A DNA stretch of 64,000 nucleotides from Paenibacillus sp. FSL R5-0912 (GCF_000758605.1 NZ_CP009282.1:3596001-3660000), one strand, 5' to 3'; positions 17,840-26,520 are shown, counted from the first letter of the stretch. A program made the numbers and translations. The notes: generated from the letters alone by a model not told the origin.

Positions 17840-18581
17840 ATTTAATCAGCTCGTACTGAATGAATGGCTCAAAATCTCGAAGAAACGCAGCTTTACTGTT
17901 CCATATGCCCTTCTGGTGCTGATGGTATTTGTAATAGGTTATATTGTGCACACGGTGGCAGGGGCGGATACGTATACCTCTGCGGCGGAATTCACAGCAG
18001 ACTCACTGCTGCCTACAGGAATCGGCCAGGTGCTGGTGATCCTCGTCATTGTAGGGATATCGGGGATTGTGTCCAAAGAATACAGCCAGGGGACCATCAA
18101 GTTTCTGCTGATCCGGGCCCGCAGCCGGACTGCGATACTGGCCTCTAAATATGTAACCGTACTGCTCTATTCATTGAGTATGCTGCTGATTGCAACGATC
18201 GCGCTGTTTGTCTCAGGAATGATCTTCTTTGGACTCAGCGGAGGGGATTCAGGACTCAGCGATATCCTTACCTCACTGTTGTACTCCTCCGTATACTGCA
18301 TCGTGTATGCCACGCTCGGATTTATGCTCGGAATCCTGACCCGCTCAACAGGGGTGACGATCGGTGCGACTATCTTTGCCACTACCATAGATAAAATCAT
18401 CATCAACCGTGATTTCTATAAATACTTCCTGTTCCCGAACCTAAATCTCGCAGCGTATAAAGATGGGGGTGCGCCGATGCCTGGAATGACGTTGAACTTC
18501 TCCATTGTGCTGCTGTGCATATATCTGGCGTTGTTCCTGTTCGCTGGATTTGCGGTCTTCAGACGCAGGGATGTTGCTTGA
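17832..18581 (+). CDS. ABC-2 type permease
   Basis: 249-residue membrane partner of the preceding ATPase, with about six transmembrane segments (YALLVLMVFVIGYIVHTV, VLVILVIVGISGIVSKEY, LYSLSMLLIATIALFVSGMIFF and others) and the ABC-2 pattern SGIVSKEYSQGTIKFLL. The start is TTG at 17832, inside the end of the ATPase gene. Its TGA shares one base with the ATG of the GntR gene. Probably an export pump against cell-wall-active compounds, by analogy with ytr and bcr systems. Confidence 0.9.
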   Translation: MRKFNQLVLNEWLKISKKRSFTVPYALLVLMVFVIGYIVHTVAGADTYTSAAEFTADSLLPTGIGQVLVILVIVGISGIVSKEYSQGTIKFLLIRARSRTAILASKYVTVLLYSLSMLLIATIALFVSGMIFFGLSGGDSGLSDILTSLLYSSVYCIVYATLGFMLGILTRSTGVTIGATIFATTIDKIIINRDFYKYFLFPNLNLAAYKDGGAPMPGMTLNFSIVLLCIYLALFLFAGFAVFRRRDVA

Positions 18582-18955
18582 TGGTTATCGAATTTGATAA
18601 CAACCAGCCGATTTATCTTCAGATCATGAATTACATCAAAGGGGAGATCATTACAGGCAAGCTGAAGCCCGGTGACAAAATCCCCTCAGTACGTGAATTG
18701 GCGGCAGAAATGCAGATTAACCCGAATACGGTACAAAGAACCTTTCAGGAACTGGAGCGTGAGACAATCGTGGAGACTCGCCGCGGCATGGGCAGATATG
18801 TTACCGGAAGAAAAGAGACGATTCTGACCATCAAGAAGGAAATGGCACAGAATGTGCTGGACCGTTTTATCCGCGGCATGCAGGAGCTCGGCTTCCAGGG
18901 TGAAGATATTCTGGCGGCCGTAGCGGAGAATATACATCAGCGCGACCAAGAATAG
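18581..18955 (+). CDS. GntR family transcriptional regulator, YtrA subfamily
   Basis: 124 residues. The winged helix-turn-helix spans about residues 10-75 (IYLQIMNYIKGEIITGKLKPGDKIPSVRELA, NPNTVQRTFQEL, RRGMGRYV). The very short C-terminal part without a metabolite-binding domain defines the YtrA subfamily, which represses neighbouring ABC transporter genes and is relieved by envelope antibiotics in Bacillus. Its place between two ABC pairs fits this role. Confidence 0.92.
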   Translation: MVIEFDNNQPIYLQIMNYIKGEIITGKLKPGDKIPSVRELAAEMQINPNTVQRTFQELERETIVETRRGMGRYVTGRKETILTIKKEMAQNVLDRFIRGMQELGFQGEDILAAVAENIHQRDQE

Positions 18956-18969
18956 GGGGATTACCAAGA

Positions 18970-19671
18970 GTGGATGAGTTACTTGAAGTACAGGGTGTGA
19001 CCAAGAAGTTCGGCTCCAAACAAGCACTGCGCAATGTCTCTTTTAGACTGGGCGCAGGCAGAATTACCGGACTGCTCGGCAGCAACGGCAGCGGCAAAAG
19101 CACCCTCATGAAGCTGATCGCAGGATTGGCACAGCCGGGCTCAGGCCGGATATCAGTCCTCGGTGTTCCCATTGGGGTGGAGAGCCGGAAGCTTGTATCC
19201 TTCATGCCTGATGTCCCCGTTACGGAGTCTTGGATGAATGTGGGGGATGCGCTGAAGTTCCAGCGGGATTTCTACCCGGACTTCGATCAGGCCAAAGCAC
19301 ATCGGATGCTCGATTTCATGAACCTCAGAGGGCAGGATAAGGTCCGGACGTTATCCAAAGGGATGAACGAACGTCTCCAGCTCACGCTTGCGCTGTCGCG
19401 CCGGGCCAGACTCTACATGCTGGATGAACCAATCGGCGGTGTCGACCCTGTAGCACGGACCAAGATTCTGAATGCGCTGATGGAGTTCTATGAGGAAGAC
19501 AGCAGCATTCTGATCTCTACACACCTGGTGAACGATATCGAACGAATTTTTGACGAGGTTATTTTCTTGAAAAACGGGGAGATCGTTCTCCAGCGCGAAG
19601 TGGAAGAGCTCAGACTGGAGCGCGGGAAAAGTATAGATGAGCTGTTCAGAGAGGTGTTTGCCGAATGCTGA
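18970..19671 (+). CDS. ABC transporter ATP-binding protein
   Basis: 233-residue second ATPase of the operon. Walker A GSNGSGKST, signature TLSKGMNERLQLTLAL and Walker B LYMLDEPIGGVDP are present. The FMPDVPVTESWM region and the short length match YtrB-like ATPases. GTG start at 18970 follows AGGGGGA. It overlaps the next permease by 7 bases. Confidence 0.92.
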   Translation: MDELLEVQGVTKKFGSKQALRNVSFRLGAGRITGLLGSNGSGKSTLMKLIAGLAQPGSGRISVLGVPIGVESRKLVSFMPDVPVTESWMNVGDALKFQRDFYPDFDQAKAHRMLDFMNLRGQDKVRTLSKGMNERLQLTLALSRRARLYMLDEPIGGVDPVARTKILNALMEFYEEDSSILISTHLVNDIERIFDEVIFLKNGEIVLQREVEELRLERGKSIDELFREVFAEC

Positions 19672-20399
19672 AGCTGCTAAAATATGATCTGAGACGCAGA
19701 AGGGAACGGATCCTTGTCTTTATTGTTATTGCTCTGCTGGTTCAGCCTGCGATTTGGATATCCAGCACTAAAGTTAATGAACAACTAGTTTCGCTGAATC
19801 TGGTTATCTACTTTATACTTGCATTGGCGCTTGTATTTATAGCTGTATTCAGTTATTTCCGGAATCTGAAGTCTTACCAGCGGCGGCTTATCCCGGTTAC
19901 TGCCCTGCAGACGGTCATGTCACCGTTGCTGTTTGCGCTGCTGCTAATCTTGACGGTGATCGCACTGGGCCTGGTGCATTTTAGCATTTACCAGCTTATC
20001 TACCCGCTAGACTTCCTGCCGGACAATATAGTGTCCGTTGGCTTAAGATGTTTACTGCAGTTTATGTGGTCAGCTGGTTTCATGATGATTATGGTCATGT
20101 TCTCTATTACTGTAGCATTAAGCTTACGGTTCAAGTGGAGAATATGGGTAGGGATTGTGATCCTCACACTTCTGCAGAATGGTATAGCCTATCTTGAAAA
20201 ACTTATGTTTAACAGCTATTTCATTGGTCTGGACAATACCTTTAATTTTGAGGTTTACGAGAGTAATCTGCGGCCAGAAAGCGGAGTAACGATTAGATAC
20301 CTTTCTACCAATCAATGGCCGCTTGTGCTCGAATTTGTAGTTGCCTTTATTCTGATCTATTCAATGGTTGTAATGGTGAAGAAAAGAATTGAAGTGTGA
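19665..20399 (+). CDS. ABC transporter permease
   Basis: 244-residue membrane protein with about six helices (RILVFIVIALLVQPAIWI, LNLVIYFILALALVFIAVFSYF, LLFALLLILTVIALGLVHF, and a final FVVAFILIYSMVVMV). It is the membrane partner of the ATPase directly upstream. No family-specific motif is evident beyond topology and context. Last gene of the operon, followed by a strong terminator. Confidence 0.85.
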   Translation: MLKLLKYDLRRRRERILVFIVIALLVQPAIWISSTKVNEQLVSLNLVIYFILALALVFIAVFSYFRNLKSYQRRLIPVTALQTVMSPLLFALLLILTVIALGLVHFSIYQLIYPLDFLPDNIVSVGLRCLLQFMWSAGFMMIMVMFSITVALSLRFKWRIWVGIVILTLLQNGIAYLEKLMFNSYFIGLDNTFNFEVYESNLRPESGVTIRYLSTNQWPLVLEFVVAFILIYSMVVMVKKRIEV

Positions 20400-20440
20400 T
20401 CGTGTAGGGAGCTGCCCTGAGCATATGTCCATTCAACAAG

Positions 20441-20477
20441 AAAGCAAGGCTGACGATGTCAGCCTTGCTTTCGTTTT
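20441..20477 (+). terminator. Intrinsic terminator of the ABC operon
   Basis: AAAGCAAGGCTGAC and GTCAGCCTTGCTTT form a 14-base stem with a three-base loop, then TCGTTTTTG. It can also end the convergent PilZ gene. Confidence 0.9.
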
Positions 20478-20491
20478 TGTGCAAATTACAG

Positions 20492-20872
20492 TTACAATCC
20501 TTGAGCCCTTCTGCCGTGGGTCCAGATCTCCAGCTCCCGCAGCAGCTGTTCTTCTTCGGCTTCCTGCAGATCAAGCCTTACCCCGTACTGGAATTGTCCA
20601 AGGCCGAACATCCAGCCCCAGCGGACACTTCCTTCATACTGAAGCTTCTCTTCCGCCAGCTGGAAATGTATAATCAGCTTCGTATCACCTGCAGTAAAAC
20701 GGAGGTTCAGAGAAGTACGTACCTTACAGCCGGAACGGCTAAGGTCTAGCAGGATGCCTTCCGTCAATTTACCGGCTCCGGGCCCGTTATTACTGGCCGG
20801 GATTTCAAGCCAGCAATCGATGGGCTGGTTCATAACATAACGGAACGGTTCTTTTCTGCTGGAGTCATCCAT
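20492..20872 (-). CDS. PilZ domain protein
   Basis: 126-residue protein of one PilZ domain, a c-di-GMP receptor. The family signature DxSxxG is present as DLSRSGCKV (about residues 43-51); the usual RxxxR before it is reduced to FRYVMNQPIDCWLEI, so nucleotide binding could be altered. The ATG at 20872, six bases after GGAGG, is preferred. It is convergent with the ABC operon and stands a short distance from a GGDEF gene (22303), its possible c-di-GMP source. Confidence 0.8.
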   Translation of the reverse strand: MDDSSRKEPFRYVMNQPIDCWLEIPASNNGPGAGKLTEGILLDLSRSGCKVRTSLNLRFTAGDTKLIIHFQLAEEKLQYEGSVRWGWMFGLGQFQYGVRLDLQEAEEEQLLRELEIWTHGRRAQGL

Positions 20873-21016
20873 CATTTACCTCCGCGAGTTTATTTGCTAT
20901 TATATCGAAACGGCTACACTTGGACAATCTCCTAAAGTAGTATATTTAAAAATAAATTATTATCCGGTATTCAGAACTTTAGAATCAATACCCATAGGAA
21001 GAGGGGTCAAAACATT

Positions 21017-21622
21017 ATGTATCAATACCACAATGAAACCTTTCAGAATCATAACTTTGATTATGCCAATATGCAGGATGGAGAAATAAATGGTTGTACC
21101 TTTGAACACTGCTCGTTCAGAGGGGCTTCCATGGAAGAAATGACCTCCACCGGCTGCCGTTTTGTGGACTGTGATTTTACCGGTGCGCTGCTTAATGCTT
21201 CACTGCATCGAGACGGGGCTTTTACCAATTGCAAGTTTACCGGGGCGAATCTGTTTGTGTCGAAGTTTGAGAATTGCAAGATGATTGGTTCCGATTTTGC
21301 GAATGCCTATATGGATGGGATTACTCTCACCGGAGGGGACTGGGCTTATACGAATCTGCGCCATCTGAATCTCAGCAGGCAGGATCTGCGGGGCATCCGG
21401 TTCGCCGAGGCGGATATGCAGGGCTGCAATTTGCAAAAAGCGGACCTGCGCGGTGCCGACTTAAGCCGTGTACAGCTTGCGCAGTGCCAGCTTGCAGGGG
21501 CGGATCTGCAGGGTGCCAAGCTTGAGGGGATAGACCTGAAGAGTCTTGATCTTAAAGGGGTAAGGCTGGATGTGGAGCAGGCTGTGCTGCTGGCGCGCTC
21601 GATGGGAGCCAAGGTCGGATAA
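21017..21622 (+). CDS. Pentapeptide repeat protein
   Basis: 201 residues built almost entirely of A(D/N)LxX units (for example GANLFVS, MQGCNLQKADLRGADLSRVQLAQ), expected to fold into a right-handed quadrilateral beta helix of about 30 coils. Cys is frequent at repeat positions in the first half. Some relatives (Qnr, MfpA) protect DNA gyrase, but repeat proteins of this kind are mostly uncharacterised, so no role is assigned. Confidence 0.9.
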   Translation: MYQYHNETFQNHNFDYANMQDGEINGCTFEHCSFRGASMEEMTSTGCRFVDCDFTGALLNASLHRDGAFTNCKFTGANLFVSKFENCKMIGSDFANAYMDGITLTGGDWAYTNLRHLNLSRQDLRGIRFAEADMQGCNLQKADLRGADLSRVQLAQCQLAGADLQGAKLEGIDLKSLDLKGVRLDVEQAVLLARSMGAKVG

Positions 21623-21642
21623 CCGGAGGGGCTGGCCGGTTA
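21620..21642 (+). terminator. Weak terminator hairpin
   Basis: TAACCGG, beginning in the stop codon of the pentapeptide gene, pairs with CCGGTTA; only a short T stretch follows. Confidence 0.4.
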
Positions 21643-21749
21643 TTCCCTATACACCTGCATAGGTGAAGCAACAAAGGAACTGCCGCCCCGGAACGGGACG
21701 GCAGGGCTGCAGTTTTTGTTGGGGCTGCTTTATGTAACCTGGTGAAGAA

Positions 21750-22037
21750 TTAGAGGCTATAGAGTGAAGCCATGCAATCTACGAACATTTTGTTGTACTG
21801 GGAACGGGTCAGATCGCTGGAAGAGGCAATATCTCTGCCAAGGAACTCAAACCAGGTAATTTCCGTGCCGTCTTTTTTATAGAGGAATCTCTGGTGTTCA
21901 ATGGCAAAAACCTCATTCTCATAAGAAGGGACATGCTCAAATTTCAGCTCGGTCCCCTGTTTCTCCGATATAAGCGTTGCCAGCAGAATAAGCATTTTGA
22001 ACGGATCATCATACATTTCAAATTGTTCTGTCATCAT
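21750..22037 (-). CDS. Small hypothetical protein
   Basis: 95 residues, acidic and aromatic (EQFEMYDDPFKMLILLATLISEKQG; FLGRDIASSSDLTRSQYNKMF), without membrane segments or Cys motifs. GGAGTG six bases before the ATG at 22037 supports a real gene. It stands alone between the pentapeptide and GGDEF genes on the opposite strand. I do not recognise it. Confidence 0.6.
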   Translation of the reverse strand: MMTEQFEMYDDPFKMLILLATLISEKQGTELKFEHVPSYENEVFAIEHQRFLYKKDGTEITWFEFLGRDIASSSDLTRSQYNKMFVDCMASLYSL

Positions 22038-22302
22038 CAATCACTCCTTAAGGTGGCATGTGCTACAGAGCAGATTATACTATAATGCCACAAAGTAAAC
22101 ACTATCATCCGCCCAACTCCGCACAATATTGATACAACATATGAGCTAAATTAAGGAAATCGGAAAGTCTGCCGGTAGCTGTATTATATTTCCCCTGATT
22201 CCTTCCGATAAATAATTATCGACGCTTTTCGACATTGAGTGTGCTTCCAGGCAACCTCGGCGGTCGGTGCTACGAAAAGGTCTTCCGAAGAGGAGAATGT
22301 GA

Positions 22303-23937
22303 ATGTCTTTAAATCTGCGTACGTTATTTGCAACGGCTTTTGCGGTCATTATTATCCTATTAACGGCGTTGCTCAGCTATGTTATCGGCCACCGGTCTAC
22401 TCAGTCCGTAGAGATCAGCATTGGCAGCTCTCTGGCAGAAGAAGCCTACCAAATGTCTGAGAAGCTTGATCATTTCATGTGGTCACGTTCCGGAGAAGTC
22501 GAGGTACTCAGCAAGCTTAATGCGTTTCAGGAGCCGGTTGACTCCTCAGAGATCAGCGGATTGCTTCATCAGCTGAAGAAGAGTCTGCCGGTGTTCACCT
22601 GGGTGGGTTTCCTCGATAATAAAGGGAATGTCCTTTCTTCCACAGATCATATTCTCCAGGGTACGAATGTTAGCCAGAGGCCGGTGTTTCAGGAAGGCCT
22701 GAAGGGGACCTTTACCGGTGATGTCCATGATGCGGTGCTGCTCTCCAAGCTGCTTCCCAATCCTACCGGCGAAGCCTTACAGTTTGTGGATGTTAGCGTG
22801 CCGGTTATTGACAAGCAAGGCCGGACAAGCGGTGTACTGGCCGCACACCTCAGCTGGGAGTGGTCGCGTGAAGTCGAGGCTTCCATTGTGACTCCGCTTA
22901 AGGAGCGCCTGAAGGGCGTGGAAGTGTTTGTAGTCAGCAGGAAAGATGACACAATCCTTCTGGGTCCTGAAGCGCTTGTCGGCAAAAGAATGCCGCAAGA
23001 AGTGCTGCAAAAAGCCCGTAGCGGAAATAGCTCATGGATTATTGAACAGGAGCGGAATCAGGACTCCTATCTGACCGGCTACGCATACGGAGACGGCTAT
23101 CTGAATTACCCCGGGCTGGGCTGGTCGGTTATTATCCGCCAGCCTGCGGATATTGCTTTTGCCTCGGTGCATCAGCTTGAGCGCTTCATTCTGATCAGCG
23201 GACTGATCACCGCAGTTGTCTTCGCGGTTATCGGATGGCTGCTGGCCGGATGGATCAGCCGTCCACTGAGGAACATTACCCGTACAGCCGACCTGCTCAG
23301 CTCCGGCGCTGATGTGGAGATTCCATCTTCGACCCGGTTCAAAGATGTAGCGATTCTGTCTGCGTCACTGCGCAACCTGGTGAATAATCTGACCAAAACA
23401 GAGAACAAGCTGAGCTATATGTCGGATATGGCGCTGCATGACAAGCTTACGGGCTTGCCCAACCGGGCAGCACTGGATGAATTTCTGGCCCATGCGGTCA
23501 GCAAAACCAAGCAGAGCCGCACAACGCTTAGTTTCTTATACCTTGATCTGGACGGCTTCAAAAAAATAAATGATACCTGCGGCCATGCAATCGGCGACGC
23601 TTTGCTGCAGGAGGTAGCCTTCAGACTGGTGGATTGTACACGTGATAATGAAATCGTAGTCCGGCTGGGCGGCGATGAGTTCGTCATTATTCTTAATACT
23701 TCTGCCGGTAAACCTATGAAGGAGGCAGAAATTGTGGCTTCACGGATTATCAGTAAAATCAATTTGCCTATTGTGATCAGAGGTGAGAATCTGCATGTCG
23801 GCTGTAGTGTAGGCGCGGCAGTATGGACACCGGACGGGGGCAGCGACATCGTTGAAACCCTGCGGCTGGCGGATGAAGCGTTATACATTTCCAAGCGGAG
23901 CGGAAAGAACCGGATTACCTTCGAAGCGGCTTCTTAA
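22303..23937 (+). CDS. Membrane diguanylate cyclase (Cache-HAMP-GGDEF)
   Basis: 544 residues that should make c-di-GMP in response to an external signal. Order: membrane helix (about 10-30), extracellular dCache sensor (about 35-275), second helix (about 290-315), HAMP (about 316-368), GGDEF domain (about 375-540). DLDGFKKIND and the active site RLGGDEF are intact. Five residues before GGDEF the inhibitory site reads RDNE instead of RxxD, so product inhibition may be lost. GGAGAA precedes the ATG. Confidence 0.93.
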   Translation: MSLNLRTLFATAFAVIIILLTALLSYVIGHRSTQSVEISIGSSLAEEAYQMSEKLDHFMWSRSGEVEVLSKLNAFQEPVDSSEISGLLHQLKKSLPVFTWVGFLDNKGNVLSSTDHILQGTNVSQRPVFQEGLKGTFTGDVHDAVLLSKLLPNPTGEALQFVDVSVPVIDKQGRTSGVLAAHLSWEWSREVEASIVTPLKERLKGVEVFVVSRKDDTILLGPEALVGKRMPQEVLQKARSGNSSWIIEQERNQDSYLTGYAYGDGYLNYPGLGWSVIIRQPADIAFASVHQLERFILISGLITAVVFAVIGWLLAGWISRPLRNITRTADLLSSGADVEIPSSTRFKDVAILSASLRNLVNNLTKTENKLSYMSDMALHDKLTGLPNRAALDEFLAHAVSKTKQSRTTLSFLYLDLDGFKKINDTCGHAIGDALLQEVAFRLVDCTRDNEIVVRLGGDEFVIILNTSAGKPMKEAEIVASRIISKINLPIVIRGENLHVGCSVGAAVWTPDGGSDIVETLRLADEALYISKRSGKNRITFEAAS

Positions 23938-23967
23938 GTGATCCAGCGCAAGTTCATATACGCAGCG

Positions 23968-24005
23968 AATAACCTCTCTCCGTCAAATGACGGAGAGAGG
24001 TTATT
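23968..24005. repeat. Perfect 18-bp inverted repeat (terminator-like)
   Basis: AATAACCTCTCTCCGTCA and its exact complement are separated by two A residues, about 30 bases after the GGDEF gene stop. There is no T run after it, so it may act as an mRNA-stabilising hairpin or a bidirectional terminator between convergent genes. Confidence 0.7.
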
Positions 24006-24053
24006 CGGCATTCTAGTTATAGAGAACTATATGCAAATATGTATCTAACGAAT

Positions 24054-24179
24054 TCAGCGTAATCTCTTGCGTGGCTTAGACCACCATTTAATCCACAGAA
24101 ATCCTTCGTCATCACGGAAAAACTTAATACCTATCCAACTAAGCGGTGTCCAGAACTCCTTAAAATAATATGACGGCAT
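24054..24179 (-). CDS. 41-residue basic aromatic microprotein
   Basis: Reads MPSYYFKEFWTPLSWIGIKF and ends in WIKWWSKPRKRLR. GGAGGG stands 11 bases before the ATG. Composition (five Trp, many Lys/Arg) is unlike a random frame and suggests a membrane-surface or antimicrobial-type peptide, but no family is recognised. It converges with the GGDEF gene, with the 18-bp hairpin between them. Confidence 0.5.
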   Translation of the reverse strand: MPSYYFKEFWTPLSWIGIKFFRDDEGFLWIKWWSKPRKRLR

Positions 24180-24359
24180 AGTAAATTAGTCCCTCCGATA
24201 TAGTTAATTATTACTAGTTTACGCTACGATGGAAGATTTCACAATACTTTTTTTGCTTATAATTACCATATTATGCATTAGCCCGGTTTTTTCAGGACCT
24301 CAGGCATATGATGCTAAGGAAAGACATAAACGACGGCACAGGCTGAGGGAGGAATTGCA

Positions 24360-24464
24360 ATGGGAGAGAATGTGGCTGGTTACGGCTATGGCTGTATTGG
24401 AACGTCTGCTGCTACCATTTTGGTACTGTTTATCTTGCTGGTTATTATCCTCAGCGTATTTTAG
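24360..24464 (+). CDS. YjcZ-family sporulation microprotein
   Basis: 34 residues: a Gly/Tyr start (MGENVAGYGYGCIG) and one membrane helix ending ATILVLFILLVIILSVF, the YjcZ pattern. GGAGG stands 7-8 bases before the ATG and a good terminator follows. YjcZ-like proteins in bacilli are made in sporulation; their role is unknown. A second copy lies at 26370. Confidence 0.85.
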   Translation: MGENVAGYGYGCIGTSAATILVLFILLVIILSVF

Positions 24465-24494
24465 CTGAAGCTAACTAGACGAATAACTTAAAGA

Positions 24495-24524
24495 AGCGCC
24501 GGAGCGGGAGCTCTGGCGCTTTTT
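24495..24524 (+). terminator. Intrinsic terminator
   Basis: AGCGCCGGAGC pairs with GCTCTGGCGCT (one mismatch), followed by TTTTT. Closes the YjcZ transcript. Confidence 0.85.
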
Positions 24525-24609
24525 GCATAAATGACCCTGAAGTATCAGGGATAAGCACAGGCAGCATAACTGAACGAGCATTTAATATAGTAGGAAGGGA
24601 TGTGATGAA

Positions 24610-25413
24610 ATGACGGATTCTGAGTTTATCAACCGAATGGTCTCCTTTGCCGTGGCTGATATGCACCGCAGTCATATTGCGGCTTCCCTGACAATTGCCC
24701 AGGCCGCGCTGGAATCCGGCTGGGGGAACAGCAGTCTGACTGTAAAGGCGAATAACCTGTTTGGCATCAAAGGCAGCGGCCCCGCCGGAAGCTTGTCAAT
24801 CCGGACTACGGAATATAGGAACGGCCAAGCTGTGCAGGTATCTGCGCTTTTCAGGGCCTACAATAACTGGGGCGAATCTGTGGCTGACCACTCTGCCCTG
24901 ATTGCCCAGGGCGTATCCTGGAACCGGGCCTTATACAGCAAGGTGATTGGAGCGGACGGCAGAACGGCTTCCAGGGAGATCGCCGCTGCTGGGTACGCGA
25001 CCGATCCGAACTACGCGTCAAAGCTGATTCAGATTATGGATGCATATAACTTGTATCAATATGATGAGCTGAAGGAGGATGAGGAGATGTCGATTGAAGA
25101 TAAACAAAGGCTTGCGGCTTTGGAAACGGAGCTTCAGGAGATGCGGGGATTGCTGGCAGGACTTACCGTAAGCCGGGATACGCTCAAAACGGGTGTTCTG
25201 GAACAGGGACAGTCAATTAAAGGAGTAGCAGAACGGCTTACCGCAATAGAAGGCCGTGCTGCAGTAAGCACACCTGCCTGGGCAGAGCCGGCGGTTCAGG
25301 CAGCGGTAGCAGCGGGACTGCTCGATTCCCCTACAGGAGGAAGCTATGATTTCTACCGGATATTGACGGTGTTGAACAGGGCCGGACTGCTGGTTACCAG
25401 GAAGGAGGTGTAG
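24610..25413 (+). CDS. Phage-type N-acetylglucosaminidase (GH73 endolysin)
   Basis: 267-residue peptidoglycan hydrolase. The GH73/FlgJ domain occupies about residues 1-155: SLTIAQAALESGWGNS (catalytic Glu), ANNLFGIKG, RAYNNWGESVADHS and AAAGYATDPNYASKL. A short coiled coil (about 165-210) and a C-terminal segment (PAWAEPAVQAAVAAGLLD) typical of phage-derived lysins follow. No signal peptide, so export should need a holin; the next gene is holin-like, 5 bases later. Orphan lysis cassette without visible phage structural genes. Confidence 0.9.
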   Translation: MTDSEFINRMVSFAVADMHRSHIAASLTIAQAALESGWGNSSLTVKANNLFGIKGSGPAGSLSIRTTEYRNGQAVQVSALFRAYNNWGESVADHSALIAQGVSWNRALYSKVIGADGRTASREIAAAGYATDPNYASKLIQIMDAYNLYQYDELKEDEEMSIEDKQRLAALETELQEMRGLLAGLTVSRDTLKTGVLEQGQSIKGVAERLTAIEGRAAVSTPAWAEPAVQAAVAAGLLDSPTGGSYDFYRILTVLNRAGLLVTRKEV

Positions 25414-25418
25414 ACCTT

Positions 25419-25700
25419 ATGTATTACGATGCGCTTAACAATGTGCTGGCGTTTGCGTCGCTGTTGGCCGTCTTTGTGATGGCGCTGGTTCAACTGGTGA
25501 AGAACAGTGTGAACCTTCCGCGCAACGTTGTTCCCGCAGTGGGACTGGGAATTGGTCTGCTGGTCGGAGCTGTAGCCTATCCTTTTACAGACATGAACCT
25601 TATTCTGCGTTTATGGGCAGGCGGGCTTGCGGGATTGTCGGCAACTGGATTGTTTGAACTGGCCTTTAACAAGCGTGGAGGGACCACCAAGGAAGATTAA
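25419..25700 (+). CDS. Holin-like small membrane protein
   Basis: 93 residues with two to three helices (VLAFASLLAVFVMALVQLV; VVPAVGLGIGLLVGAVAYPF; LWAGGLAGLSATGLFEL) and a charged tail NKRGGTTKED. Size, topology and position right after an endolysin match phage holins that permeabilise the membrane. GAAGGAGG stands before the ATG, within the end of the lysin gene. Confidence 0.8.
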   Translation: MYYDALNNVLAFASLLAVFVMALVQLVKNSVNLPRNVVPAVGLGIGLLVGAVAYPFTDMNLILRLWAGGLAGLSATGLFELAFNKRGGTTKED

Positions 25701-25799
25701 GCAGGTTGCTCGTAATATGGGGAGATGTGCATTGGCGTTATATCCAAGCAATTCTGGGGACTTGTTAATACACATATATGAAGAAAGGAGGTGCTTGAT

Positions 25800-26222
25800 A
25801 TGGGAACTTATGTTGATGGAAGAACTTCGCAGAATGCCAGTACTGCCAACTCTATTGCAATACCGATTCTGGTGGTTGATACTCCGCAGCTGTTCGGGCA
25901 GATTGGTATTATCACAGAGGGTGTAACCACTAACCCACGAGTCATAATGAAGGGTACTGTAAGTGTACAGCTTCCGCTTGCACTCGTTGGGATTACTATT
26001 TCAATCGTTAGAGGAACGTTGCCCACGGATCCTTTAGTGTACTCCGCTACCTCTACTTTCAGCCTTAGTGTGCTGGCTCCACAGGTTATCACCTTCTCTG
26101 CGGATGATTTCACTCCTCCGATCACTCCACAGCTGACTTATACTGCATTTATCTCCTCTAGCCTTCTCGGTACGGTTCGTGTAGGTCCTGAGAGCTTTGA
26201 CGGAATTCTGGTTTCCGATTAA
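25800..26222 (+). CDS. Hypothetical beta-rich protein
   Basis: 140 residues of Thr/Val/Ile/Ser-rich strands (PRVIMKGTVSVQLPLALVGITISIV; STFSLSVLAPQVITFSADDF), no Cys, no signal peptide. The all-beta pattern recalls small jelly-roll or spore-surface proteins, which would fit the two YjcZ genes around it, but this is inference. AAAGGAGG precedes the ATG at 25800. Confidence 0.6.
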   Translation: MGTYVDGRTSQNASTANSIAIPILVVDTPQLFGQIGIITEGVTTNPRVIMKGTVSVQLPLALVGITISIVRGTLPTDPLVYSATSTFSLSVLAPQVITFSADDFTPPITPQLTYTAFISSSLLGTVRVGPESFDGILVSD

Positions 26223-26369
26223 TCCTTAGATTCATGCATCCTGTCCGGTTCGGTTGACCGGGCAGGATGCCCTTGTACATACCCCCAAATTTTGACCGTT
26301 TCGCCCAATCTGTTAAGGCATTCTGCTCATATTCTGTTCTGTAGTCATCATTTTGAAGGAGGTAATCTC

Positions 26370-26504
26370 ATGGGTGCAGATTGCGGATACGGTGGTAATG
26401 TAGGCGGCGTTAATGTGGTTCCGGTAAGTCCTTGGACTTCAACCGGTGCGATTCTGGTACTTTATATCCTGCTGGTTATTATTCTGAGTGCCTGCTTCTA
26501 CTAG
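26370..26504 (+). CDS. YjcZ-family sporulation microprotein
   Basis: 44 residues: MGADCGYGGNVGGVNVV, then a single helix AILVLYILLVIILSACFY. Same pattern as the gene at 24360, with the shared core ILVLxxLLVIILS. AAGGAGG precedes the ATG and a strong terminator follows. Confidence 0.9.
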   Translation: MGADCGYGGNVGGVNVVPVSPWTSTGAILVLYILLVIILSACFY

Positions 26505-26520
26505 ACCTTAACGTCAATCA

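Noticed and set aside
22041..24228. A dif site near the presumed terminus
   Set aside because: I looked for the Firmicute dif core (around TTCCTAGAA...TATGTAAACT) across the window and saw no convincing match; dif must lie outside if this is the terminus.
24229..24468. 79-codon plus-strand frame with an N-terminal hydrophobic segment
   Set aside because: No ribosome site, and its second half overlaps the well-supported YjcZ gene in another frame.
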